Origin: Pelomonas sp. Root1444
Lineage (GTDB): Bacteria; Pseudomonadota; Gammaproteobacteria; Burkholderiales; Burkholderiaceae_C
Reading direction: 5' to 3'
DNA length: 64,000 nt
Assembly (NCBI RefSeq): GCF_001426885.1
Contig: NZ_LMFP01000028.1
Span: forward strand, 1,220,174 to 1,284,173
Below, one piece after another: positions 17,367 to 27,000 of this stretch; within the stretch, counting starts at the first letter, position 1; each line of letters starts with the position of its first letter. The notes under the pieces were generated by a model, which was not told the origin of the DNA, searched no databases, and saw nothing but the letters and a program-made list of their open reading frames with translations. The position numbers and the translations under genes are program-made.

Positions 17367-19357
17367 GCAAAGCCAAGGCCTTTGATGTTGATGCACTCTG
17401 GGCCTTGGATCGCATCGGCGAACCCAGCCTCAGCCCCGACGGCGCCCAGGCCGTGGCCGGCGTCACCCGCCACTCGATGGCGAACAACAAGGCGCAGAGC
17501 AGCCTGTGGCTGTTCTCGACGCTGGGCGGCGCGCCGCGGCGCCTGACCGAGGCGGGCGAGAAGGACGGCAACCCGCAGTGGAGCCCGCGCGGCGACCTGA
17601 TCGCCTTCACGGCCAAGCGTGAGCAGGCCGGCGTCAAGGACGACGAGGCCCAGCTCTACGTCATCGCCCCGGACGGTGGCGAGGCACGGCGCGTGGGCAG
17701 CGTGCCGACCGGCGTCGAGGCCTTCAAGTGGTTCCCCGACGGCCGCCGCATCGCCTTCGTGTCCTGGGTGTGGCCCGACCGCAAGGCCGCGGCGCAGGCC
17801 GAGGCGCTGAAGGACTTCAAGGCCCGCAAGGAAACGGCCTACGTGACGGACGAGGCCCTCTACCGCTTCTGGGACCATCACATCCCCATGGGCCGCGTGC
17901 CGCACCTGCATGTGATGGATGTGGCCACCGGCAAGGCGCGCGACCTGTTCGAGGGCACCGCCTGGGAGCTGAACCGCGCCGAGCCGGATGCCAACACCTT
18001 CGACATCGCGCCCGACGGCCGGCGCATCGCCTTCGCCTTCGACCCCGGCGCCGAGAAGAAGCTGGACGGCCGCTTCGCGCTGGCCGAGGTCGACGTGCGG
18101 ACGCGCCGCGTCGACACGCTGCTGCAGGATGCGGACTGGCATTTCGCCGCGCCGCGCTACAGCCATTCCGGCGCCCACCTCGCCTTCCTGGCCAGCCACC
18201 AGGCGCTGGGCCACAACCAGCCGGATCGCCTGGCCGTGCTGGACCAGCGCGGCCACTGGGCCGTGTTCAGCGGCGACTGGGACCATGAAGTGGCCGCGCC
18301 GCTGCACTGGGCCGAGGACGACCAGCATGTGCTGTTCGCCGCCGAGGACCGCGGCCGCCGGCACCTGTGGCAGTTCGCGCTCGGCGACCGCCAGGCCGAC
18401 ATCGTCTTCGAAGGTGGCCACGTCGGCAGCTTCGCGCAGGCGTCGGGCTTCACTGTCGTCAACCACGACGGCATGCAGTTCCCGCCGCGGCTGTCGGTGC
18501 TGGACGGCGAGGCCGTGCGCCGCATCGAGGCGCTGAACGACGAGCGCCTTGCCGCCCACGCCTTCGGCCGCCACGAGGAAGTGACGATCACCGGCGCGCG
18601 CGGCGACGCCGTGCAGATGTGGCTGACCTACCCGCCCGGCTTCGACGCCAAGAAGAAGCACGCAGTCATGCATGTGATCCACGGCGGCCCGCACACCGCC
18701 TTCGGCGACAGTTGGCATTGGCGCTGGAACCACCAGGCCTTCGCAGCGCAGGGCTACGTGGTCGCCTGCGTCAACTACCACGGCTCCTCCAGCTTCGGTC
18801 ACGAGTTCCTGGACTGCATCACCGGCCGCTGGGGCGAGTACGAGCTGCAGGATGTCGAGGCCGGCACGGACTGGCTGCTGAAACAGCGCTGGGTCGACGG
18901 CAAGCGCATCGTCGCCACCGGCGGCAGCTACGGCGGCTACATGGTCGCGTGGATGAACGGCCACGTGGCGCCCGGCCGCTACCAGGCCTATGTCTGCCAC
19001 GCCGGCTGCTACGACTGGCAGGCCATGTACGCCGACGACGCCTACAGCTGGCACCGCAAGGAGCTGGGCGCCGCCTACTGGGACGACCCGCAGAAGGTCG
19101 CCGCGCAGAGCCCGCACGCCTTCGCCCGCCACTTCACGACGCCCACCCTCGTCATGCACGGCGCGCTGGACTACCGCGTGCCCGACGCGCAGGGCCTGGC
19201 CTACTACAACACGCTGAAATCGCTGGGCGTGCCGTCGCGCCTGGTGTGGTTCCCCGATGAGAACCACTGGATCCTGAAGCCGCACAACAGCCGGCTCTGG
19301 TATGGCGAATTCTTCGCCTGGCTGGACAAGCACGTCGTCAAAGGCCCTGCGCGCTGA
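17363..19357 (+). CDS. S9 family peptidase (acylaminoacyl/dipeptidyl aminopeptidase-like)
   Basis: A 664-aa serine peptidase. The N-terminal beta-propeller with PD40-like repeats (about 20-400, e.g. GNPQWSPRGDLIAFTAK) is followed by the alpha/beta-hydrolase domain (about 420-660). The nucleophile Ser is in GGSYGGYM near residue 522, the Asp in HGALDYRVP near 602, and the His in DENHWILKP near 634. No signal peptide is seen, so it is probably cytoplasmic and trims N-terminally blocked peptides or dipeptides. It is coupled to the acetyltransferase by ATGA, and the M28 peptidase follows two bases after its stop. Confidence 0.93.
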   Translation: MSKAKAFDVDALWALDRIGEPSLSPDGAQAVAGVTRHSMANNKAQSSLWLFSTLGGAPRRLTEAGEKDGNPQWSPRGDLIAFTAKREQAGVKDDEAQLYVIAPDGGEARRVGSVPTGVEAFKWFPDGRRIAFVSWVWPDRKAAAQAEALKDFKARKETAYVTDEALYRFWDHHIPMGRVPHLHVMDVATGKARDLFEGTAWELNRAEPDANTFDIAPDGRRIAFAFDPGAEKKLDGRFALAEVDVRTRRVDTLLQDADWHFAAPRYSHSGAHLAFLASHQALGHNQPDRLAVLDQRGHWAVFSGDWDHEVAAPLHWAEDDQHVLFAAEDRGRRHLWQFALGDRQADIVFEGGHVGSFAQASGFTVVNHDGMQFPPRLSVLDGEAVRRIEALNDERLAAHAFGRHEEVTITGARGDAVQMWLTYPPGFDAKKKHAVMHVIHGGPHTAFGDSWHWRWNHQAFAAQGYVVACVNYHGSSSFGHEFLDCITGRWGEYELQDVEAGTDWLLKQRWVDGKRIVATGGSYGGYMVAWMNGHVAPGRYQAYVCHAGCYDWQAMYADDAYSWHRKELGAAYWDDPQKVAAQSPHAFARHFTTPTLVMHGALDYRVPDAQGLAYYNTLKSLGVPSRLVWFPDENHWILKPHNSRLWYGEFFAWLDKHVVKGPAR

Positions 19358-19359
19358 CG

Positions 19360-20982
19360 ATGCAGCGCCGCCACCTGCTGCAAGCGCTCGCCGCATCCGC
19401 GGCCCTGCCCTCGTTCGCGCGCGCCGAGCCGGCGCGCGCCGACCTGGCGCGGCTGCAGGCCCATCTGCGCTTCCTTGCGGACCCCTTGCTCGAAGGCCGC
19501 GAAACCGGCACGCGCGGCTTCGACCTTGCCGCCGCTTACGTGGCCAGCCAGTTCGCGCAGCTCGGCCTGAAGCCGCTGGGTGACGGCGGCAGCTACGCGC
19601 AGGCGGTGCCGTTGAAGACCAGCCGGCTGGCCGCACCGTCGCCCGTGTTCGAGCTGTGCCGCGATGGCCGCTGGGAGCGCCTGGCCTGGCTCGACGAGTT
19701 CAGCACCCGCGCCGACATGCGGTCCACGCACAGCGACGTCAGCGCGCCGCTCGTCTTCGCCGGCTACGGCATCACGGCGCCACGCTTCGGCCTGGACGAC
19801 TACGCCGGGCTGGACGTCAAGGGCCGCATCGTCGTCGTGCTGTCGGGCCGGCCGCCGGGCATGCCGAACGAGGAAGGCGCCCACTTCGGCAATGCCCGCA
19901 CCAAGCAGGAGCTGGCGGCGCGCCACGGCGCCATCGGCCTCGTCACGCTGGCCACGCCGCGCAGCGAGATCGTCGCGCCCTTCCACCTGGCGCGGCAGTA
20001 CGCGGACAGCACGGCCATGGACTGGCAGGCCACCGATGGCCGCGGCGGCAGCGAGGTCCCCGGCATGCTGGCGGTGGCGACGGTCAGCGTGCAGGCCGCG
20101 CCCAGGCTGCTGGTCGGCCTCGGCCGCGGCTACGCCGAACTGGTGGCCGACGTCGAAGCCGGCCGGCCGCTGCCGCACGGCGCCCTGGGCCTGGACGCGC
20201 GCCTGGTGCGCGACAGTGTCCACGGCCAAGCGTGCAGCCACAACGTCGGGGGCCTCATCGAGGGCCGCCACCCGCGGCTCAAGCGCGAGTTCATCGTGCT
20301 GAGCGCCCATCTGGACCATCTCGGCAAGCACGGTGACGTCGTCTACCCTGGCGCGATGGACAACGCCGTGGGCATCGCCACGCTGATCGAGGTGGCGCGA
20401 CTGCAGGCGCCCAGGCCCGCGCCGCTGGATCGCTCGGTGCTCTTCGTGGCGCTCACCGGCGAGGAGAAGGGCTATCTGGGCTCGACCTATTTCGCCCGCC
20501 ACCCGCCCGTACCGGCGGCGGCGCTGGCAGCGGCGGTCAACATCGACATGCCCATCCTGCTGCACGACTTCAAGGAGGTCGTCGCGCTCGGGGCGGAGCA
20601 CTCCACGCTGGGGGCTGCGGTGGGCCGCGCCGCGGGCCGGCTCGGCCTGCAGACGGCGCCCGACCCCCAGCCCGAGCAGAGCCGCTTCACGCGCTCCGAC
20701 CAGTACAGCTTCGTGCGGCAGGGCATCCCGGCCGTCATCCTCGGGCCGGGCGGCGCCTCCTTCGACGCCGGCGAGGACGGCAACGCGCTGATGCGCGACT
20801 TCCGCCGCCAGCGCTACCACCAGCCCGGCGACGACCTCGCCCAGCCCTTCCACTGGCGTGCCATGCAGCGCTTCGCGACGCTGCAATCGGAACTGCTGAC
20901 CGAGCTGGGCCAGCAGCCCGAACGGCCGCGCTGGCTGCCGGGCAGCTTCTTCGGCGACCTGTACGGCCGGCCCGGCGGCTGA
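19360..20982 (+). CDS. M28 family metallopeptidase, exported
   Basis: A 540-aa zinc aminopeptidase-like protein. A signal-like N-terminus (RRHLLQALAASAALPSFARA, twin-Arg-type start) precedes a PA insert domain (about 120-290) and the M28 catalytic region. The M28 region shows SAHLDHLG (about 313-320), GAMDNAVG (about 328), LTGEEKGYLGS (about 365) and FTRSDQYSF (about 446), which supply the zinc ligands and catalytic acid. It should act in the periplasm or outside. It follows the S9 gene after 2 bases, so both peptidases are co-expressed. Confidence 0.9.
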   Translation: MQRRHLLQALAASAALPSFARAEPARADLARLQAHLRFLADPLLEGRETGTRGFDLAAAYVASQFAQLGLKPLGDGGSYAQAVPLKTSRLAAPSPVFELCRDGRWERLAWLDEFSTRADMRSTHSDVSAPLVFAGYGITAPRFGLDDYAGLDVKGRIVVVLSGRPPGMPNEEGAHFGNARTKQELAARHGAIGLVTLATPRSEIVAPFHLARQYADSTAMDWQATDGRGGSEVPGMLAVATVSVQAAPRLLVGLGRGYAELVADVEAGRPLPHGALGLDARLVRDSVHGQACSHNVGGLIEGRHPRLKREFIVLSAHLDHLGKHGDVVYPGAMDNAVGIATLIEVARLQAPRPAPLDRSVLFVALTGEEKGYLGSTYFARHPPVPAAALAAAVNIDMPILLHDFKEVVALGAEHSTLGAAVGRAAGRLGLQTAPDPQPEQSRFTRSDQYSFVRQGIPAVILGPGGASFDAGEDGNALMRDFRRQRYHQPGDDLAQPFHWRAMQRFATLQSELLTELGQQPERPRWLPGSFFGDLYGRPGG

Positions 20983-21071
20983 TCGCCCGCGGAACGCCTC
21001 GCCGCCTACATGGACACGCAGGCAGCACCTGCATAATCGTTTCGCCCCCGCAGTACGCCCATGACGCGCCC

Positions 21072-22262
21072 ATGCTGATCCAGTTTTTCTACACGCTGCG
21101 CGCCGCCAAGCTCAAGGTGACCGTGCCCGAGTACCTGACGCTGCTGGAGGCGCTGCAGGCCGGCGTCATCGGCGGCCCCGACAACGGCGGCGTGGCCAGC
21201 ATCGACGACTTCTATCACCTGGCCCGCACCAGCCTCGTCAAGGACGAGACCCAGTTCGACAAGTTCGACCGCGCCTTCGCCGCCTACTTCAAGGGCGTCG
21301 AGATGCTGACCGACTTCACGGCCGAGGTGCCGCTGGAGTGGCTGAAGAAGAACCTCGAGCTGCAGCTCACGCCCGAGCAGAAAGCCGCCATCGAGAAGAT
21401 GGGCTGGGACGAGCTGATGGAGACGCTCAAGAAGCGCTTCGAGGAGCAAAAGGAGCGCCATGAAGGCGGCAACCGCTGGATAGGCACCGGCGGCACCAGC
21501 CCCTTCGGCAACTCGGGCTACAACCCGCAAGGCATCCGCATCGGCGGCTCAGGCGGCAACAAGAGCGCGGTCAAGGTCTGGGAACAGCGCGCCTACCGTG
21601 ACTACGACGACTCGCTGGAACTCGGCACGCGCAACATCAAGGTGGCGCTGCGCCGCCTGCGCCGCTTTGCGCGCGAGGGCTCGGAGCTGGAGCTGGACCT
21701 GGACGGCACCATCCACGGCACCGCGGCGAATGCCGGCATGCTCGACATCCGCATGCAGCCCGAGCGCCACAACAAGGTCAAGGTGCTGCTGCTGATGGAC
21801 GTGGGCGGCACGATGGACGAGCACGTGCATCGCGTGGAAGAACTCTTCAGCGCCGCCAAGACCGAGTTCAAGCACCTGGAGTTCTATTACTTCCACAACT
21901 GCGTCTACGACTTCGTCTGGAAGAACAACCGCCGCCGCTTTGCAGAGAAGCTCAACACCTTCGACCTGATCCGCAAGTACAACCGCGACTACAAGCTGAT
22001 CTTCGTCGGCGACGCGACGATGAGCCCCTACGAGATCCTGCAGGCCGGCGGCAGCGTCGAATACAACAACGACGAGCCCGGCGCGGAATGGATCCAGCGG
22101 CTCACCCACGCCTTCCCCAAGTACGCCTGGATCAACCCCGAGCCCCAGGGCGTCTGGCAGTACCGGCAGAGCATCGCGTTGATCCAGCAGCTGGTGCAGC
22201 AGCGCATGTTCCCGCTGACGCTCTCCGGCCTTGAAGGCGCGATGCGGCTGCTCAGCAAATGA
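21072..22262 (+). CDS. VWA domain-containing protein (CoxE-like)
   Basis: A 396-aa cytoplasmic VWA protein. The first half (1-170) is helical and charged. The VWA domain (about 225-390) starts KVKVLLLMDVGGTMDEHVHRVEEL, where the MIDAS motif reads DxGxT instead of DxSxS; this form is common in this subfamily. VWA proteins of this kind pair with MoxR ATPases. The MoxR gene here is in the same transcription unit but separated by four genes. The stop overlaps the TamA start by 4 bases. Confidence 0.9.
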   Translation: MLIQFFYTLRAAKLKVTVPEYLTLLEALQAGVIGGPDNGGVASIDDFYHLARTSLVKDETQFDKFDRAFAAYFKGVEMLTDFTAEVPLEWLKKNLELQLTPEQKAAIEKMGWDELMETLKKRFEEQKERHEGGNRWIGTGGTSPFGNSGYNPQGIRIGGSGGNKSAVKVWEQRAYRDYDDSLELGTRNIKVALRRLRRFAREGSELELDLDGTIHGTAANAGMLDIRMQPERHNKVKVLLLMDVGGTMDEHVHRVEELFSAAKTEFKHLEFYYFHNCVYDFVWKNNRRRFAEKLNTFDLIRKYNRDYKLIFVGDATMSPYEILQAGGSVEYNNDEPGAEWIQRLTHAFPKYAWINPEPQGVWQYRQSIALIQQLVQQRMFPLTLSGLEGAMRLLSK

Positions 22263-24067
22263 AGCGCCTGCTTGCGCTGCTGCTCGCGGCGGCACTGGGT
22301 GGCTGCGCCACGAAGGCGCCGACACCGCCGCCCGTCCCCGTCCCCGACGTGCCGGCCGATGCGCCCGCCGTCTACAGCCTGGACATCCGCGTCGACGACG
22401 ACACGCGCGACAACCGCCTGCGCAACCTGCTGGCCCAGCACCTGGACATCGCCCGCTACCGTGCCAGCGAGGCGGCGCTGAGTCGCGTCGAGCTGGCCCG
22501 CCTGGCCGCGGCTGCGCCGGCACAGGCCCAGACGCTGCTGGAGACCGAGGGCTATTTCAACGCCACGGCCACCGTCGAGCGCGATCCGGGCAATGCGTCG
22601 GAGGTGCGCCTGCATGTCACGCCCGGGCCGCGCACGCGCGTGGCCAGCGTCGCCATCGACTTCCAGGAAGGCATGGCCGAAGACGACGCCAAGGCGCTGC
22701 GCGAGAGCCTGCGCCGCGCCTGGCCGCTGCGCGAGGGCGATACCTTCACGCAGGCGCAATGGGCCAGCGGCAAGAACGACCTGCTGCTGCGCGCCCGCGC
22801 CGGCGGCTACCCGCTGGCGCGCTGGGCCGAGACCAACGCCCGCGTCGACCCCGACACGCAGACGGCCGAGCTGCGCCTCGTCGTGGCCAGCGGCAACCGC
22901 GCCAAGTTCGGCGCGCTGCGCATCGAGGGCCTGAAGCGCCAGACGCGCGAGTCCGTCGAGCGCCTGACCGGCTTCAGCCGCGGCGACGCCTACACCGAGC
23001 AGCAGCTGGCCGACTTCCAGGAACGCCTGGCCAAGACCCAGCTGTTCGACGCGGTGCGCGTACAGCTGCAGCCGGAGACGGTCGAGGCCGACGGCAGCAG
23101 CCCCGTGCTGGTCACGCTGACCGAGTCGTCGCTGCAGCAGGCCACGGTCGCCGTCGGCTACCACGCCAACAACGGCCAGAGCATCAGCGTGGAGCACCTG
23201 CACCGCCGGCCCTTCGACCTGCCCGTGCGGGCGCGCTCCAAGGTGCAGCTCAGCCGCGACCTGCGCGGCCTGGAGCTGGAGCTCAGCTCCCACCCCCAGC
23301 CCGACCTGAAGCGCAACCTCGCGTCGCTGCAGTTCGAGCAGGACCGCAGTGGCGACACCATCGCGCAGAACCTCGGCCTGCGCCTGGGCCGGCTCTACGA
23401 GGCCGCGCAGGACGAGCGGCTGAGCTATGTCGAGCTGCTGCGCGCGCGTGAGACGGCCGGCAGCGAGGTCCACACCAACCTCGCCGTCTCCGTCAACCAG
23501 CAGTGGATACGCCGCCGCCTGGACAGCAACCTGCTGCCCACCGACGGCCATCAGGCGCTCGCCCTCGTGGGCCTGGGCTACGCGCGCGGCGGCGGCAGTG
23601 AAGACAGCGGGCCGTTCGGCCGCATGCAGTTCAAGCTGGGCGTCTACAAGCCCTTCGGCGGCTGGTTCGGCTCAGCGCGCGCCGAGGTGGCCCAGGTCGT
23701 GGCGCGCGAGCAGGTGGGCGTGCCGGAGAAGCTGCTGTTCCTGGCCGGCGGCGACGAATCCGTGCGCGGCTATGCCTATCGCAGCCTCGGGCCGGTCCGC
23801 GACGGGTTGACGGTCGGCGGCCGCGTGATGGCGACCGGCAGCGTCGAGGTGGCGCGGCCCATCCTCGCCAGCTTCCCCAGCCTGTGGGGCGCCGTCTTCG
23901 TCGACGCCGGCAACGCGGCCTCGCGCTGGCAGGACTTCCGCCCCGTCGTCGGCTATGGCGCCGGCGTGCGCTGGCGCAGCCCGGTCGGCCCGCTGCGCGT
24001 GGACTTCGCGCGGGCGCAGGAGACCGGCAAGTGGCGGCTCCACTTTAGCGTCGGGATCACGCTGTGA
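22259..24067 (+). CDS. tamA: Translocation and assembly module protein TamA
   Basis: A 602-aa Omp85-family outer-membrane protein that, with TamB, helps insert autotransporters and supports lipid transport. POTRA domains occupy about residues 40-280 and the 16-strand-type barrel about 290-602, with the Omp85 signature LAGGDESVRGYAYRSLGP near residue 500. Unusually, the N-terminus MKRLLALLLAAALGGCATKAP reads as a lipoprotein signal (lipobox LGGC). The stop overlaps the TamB GTG by 4 bases. Confidence 0.92.
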   Translation: MKRLLALLLAAALGGCATKAPTPPPVPVPDVPADAPAVYSLDIRVDDDTRDNRLRNLLAQHLDIARYRASEAALSRVELARLAAAAPAQAQTLLETEGYFNATATVERDPGNASEVRLHVTPGPRTRVASVAIDFQEGMAEDDAKALRESLRRAWPLREGDTFTQAQWASGKNDLLLRARAGGYPLARWAETNARVDPDTQTAELRLVVASGNRAKFGALRIEGLKRQTRESVERLTGFSRGDAYTEQQLADFQERLAKTQLFDAVRVQLQPETVEADGSSPVLVTLTESSLQQATVAVGYHANNGQSISVEHLHRRPFDLPVRARSKVQLSRDLRGLELELSSHPQPDLKRNLASLQFEQDRSGDTIAQNLGLRLGRLYEAAQDERLSYVELLRARETAGSEVHTNLAVSVNQQWIRRRLDSNLLPTDGHQALALVGLGYARGGGSEDSGPFGRMQFKLGVYKPFGGWFGSARAEVAQVVAREQVGVPEKLLFLAGGDESVRGYAYRSLGPVRDGLTVGGRVMATGSVEVARPILASFPSLWGAVFVDAGNAASRWQDFRPVVGYGAGVRWRSPVGPLRVDFARAQETGKWRLHFSVGITL

Positions 24068-27000
24068 GACGCTCCCTGCGCATCCTGCGTAACGTCCTGA
24101 TCGCAGTGACGGCGCTCGTCGTCGCGGCCGCGGCCTTCATCGCCTGGCTGCTGCAACGGCCGTCCGGTGGCGCCTGGCTGATGGCCCACCTGCCCGGCGT
24201 GCAGATCGAGGCGCCCGAGGGCTCGCTGATGGGCGACTTCCGCGCCAGGCGCCTGCTGCTCACCTGGGCCGGCGGCACGGCCGAGCTGCGCGGCCTGCGC
24301 TGGTCGGGCCTGGGCGTGAGCCCCAGCCAGGGCGTGCTGCTGGCGTCCACGCTGTCGGTCGACGAGGTGCTCATCCGCACGCAGCCCAGCACTGCGCCCA
24401 CCGTCGTGCCGCCCGACCTGTCGCTGCCGCTGGGCGTGCGCATCGCCAAGATGCACATCGCCAGCCTGAGCTGGTCGCCGACCCAGGCGCCGCTGCAGAA
24501 CCTCGTCGCCGAGGTCAACCTGCCGCGCCGCGGCACGCACCACGTCAAGTTGACCGGCGCGCGTTGGCAGCACCTGCTGCTGGCCGGCGAGGCCACGGTC
24601 GAGAGCGCCGCGCCCATGCAGACCGAGGCCAGGCTGTCGGTGCAGCAGAACGAGGCCACCGACCTGCCCTGGCTGGCCGTGGCCGCCGCGCGCGGGCCGC
24701 TGGCCAAGCTGGCCGCCAAGGCCGAGCTGGAGGCGGCCAAGCAGACGCTGAAGGCCCAAGGCGAGATCCAGCCCTTCGCGCCGTGGCCGCTCAACAGATT
24801 GAACCTGCAGGCCGACAGGTTCGACCTCGCGGCGCTGGCCGCCCTCGCCCCCGGCTTGCCGCGCACGGCGCTGACCGGCACGGCCAAGCTTGATGCACCG
24901 GCCCGCGATGCCGAGGCCACGCTGCAGGCCGACCTGCGCAACGACGCGGCCGGCCGCTGGGACCAGGGCGCCCTGCCCGTCAAGCGCCTGGCCCTCGCGC
25001 TGGCCGGCCGGCCCGACCAGCTCACCAGCCTGCGCCTGACGGCGCTGGACGCCGAACTGAACGGCGGCGGCCGCGTGCAGGGCAAGGGCCAGCGCGAGGC
25101 CGATGGCCGCTGGCAGCTGGAGGCCCGCGTTCAAGGCCTGCGCCCCGAGGCGCTGGACGCCCGCGCCACGCCGGCGCGGCTGGACGGCCCGCTCACCCTC
25201 GCGGGCGGCGGCGCGGGCCAGCCCTTGGCCGCCAGGCTGGACTTGCGCGGCACGCTGCAGGAGCGCCCGCTGCGCATGCAGGCGCGCGCACAAGGCCGCC
25301 TGCACGACCAGGGCAGCAGCTGGCAGATCGAGGAAGCACGGCTGACCAGTGGCGACGCCGAACTGCAGGCCAGCGGCCGCGTCGAGGCAGGCGCCAAGAA
25401 CGTCGCCGCCAAGCTGGATGCCAAGCTGCGCCAGTTCGACCCGCGCCTGCTGTGGCGCGGCGAACCCGGCTCGGCCTGGGCCCGGTTGCCGGCCACGAAG
25501 CTCAACGCCGACGCGCGGCTGGACGTGCGCGGCAGCGGCCCGGACAACGCCACCGGCACGGCCGACGCCAAGCTGCTGCCCAGCCAATTCGGCGGGCTGC
25601 CGCTGCAAGGGCAGTTCAGCGTCAAGCGCGCACGCGCGACGGACGCCGCGGCCTTCGACGCCGACGCGCGGCTGGGCAGCAACCGGGCCGAGGCCAGGGG
25701 CGAGGCGCGCACGACGGCCGTCACGGCGCAATGGAAACTGCAGGCGCCCAGGCTGGCCGAGCTGAACCCGCTGCTGGCGCTGTTCGACCAGGGCGCCGTG
25801 GCCGGCCAGGCCGAGGGCGAGGGCGAGGTGCAGCTGGCTCGCGGCAAGGCCGCGTCGTCACCCTGGCGCATCGGCGGCAGCGGCCGACTCGCCCTCACCG
25901 CGGTGAGCGCCCAAGGCGCGACGCTCGCCAATGCGCGCGGCCGCTGGGCCCTGCCGCTGCCGGGCGCCGACGGCGACGGGCCGCTCACCCTCGCGCTGGA
26001 GGCGAGCGGCGTGCGCCATCCGCGTGCCGACATCAAGACCGCCAAGGTCGACCTGCAGGGCCGGCGCAGCGCGCACGAGGTCAAGGCCCAGCTCGCCGGC
26101 CGCGCGCGGCCCGCGCCGGAGCAAGACCTGAACATCGGCGCCACCCTCCAGGCGCAAGGCGGCTGGGACGGCCAGGCCTGGGCCGGCCGCATCGCCAGGC
26201 TGGACGTGGCGCCGCTGCGGCCCAACACGCCCGCCGTGCTGGCCGCCAGCGGCGTGGCGCTGAAGGTGGGGCCGGGGCTGCGCGTCGTCGCCGAACCCGG
26301 CCGCGCCGAAGTGGGCGGCGCCTTCGTGCGCTGGCAGGCGCTGAGCTGGCAAGGCGGCGACAAGCCCGAGATGCGCGCGCAGCTGCAGCTCGAGGACCTG
26401 GCGGCCGCGCCGCTGCTGGCGCGCTGGCAGCCCGACTTCGGCTGGAGCGGCGACCTGCGCGTGACCGGCCACGCCAACGTGCTGTTCAACGAGCGGCTGA
26501 CGGCAGAGCTGCTGATCGAACGCAAGAGCGGCGACCTGCGCGTGACCGACGAGTTCGGCTCGCGCCCGCTGGGCCTGACCGACCTGCGCCTGGCGGTCAA
26601 CGTGCGCGACGGTCTCTGGCAGTTTGCGCAGGGCCTGGCCGGCAGCGAGCTGGGCAGCTTCGGCGGCGCGCTGGCGCTGCGGCCCACGGGGCTGTGGCCC
26701 AACGCGCAGACGCCGGTGCAGGGGGTGCTGCAGGCCAATGTCGCCCAGCTCGGCAACTGGGGCAGCTGGGTGCCCGCGGGCTGGCGCCTGGCCGGGCGCG
26801 TCGGCGCCACGGTGCAGCTGGCCGGGCGCGCCGGGGCCCCCGACCTCGTCGGCACGGTGGACGGCGACGGCCTGGCGCTGCGCCATCTGCTCTATGGCGT
26901 GGACTTCACCGAGGGCCGCTTCACGCTGGCGCTCAACGGCCAGCGAGCCGAGCTGACGAAGCTGGAGGCGCGCGGCGGCGACGGCTGGCTGCGTGCCACG

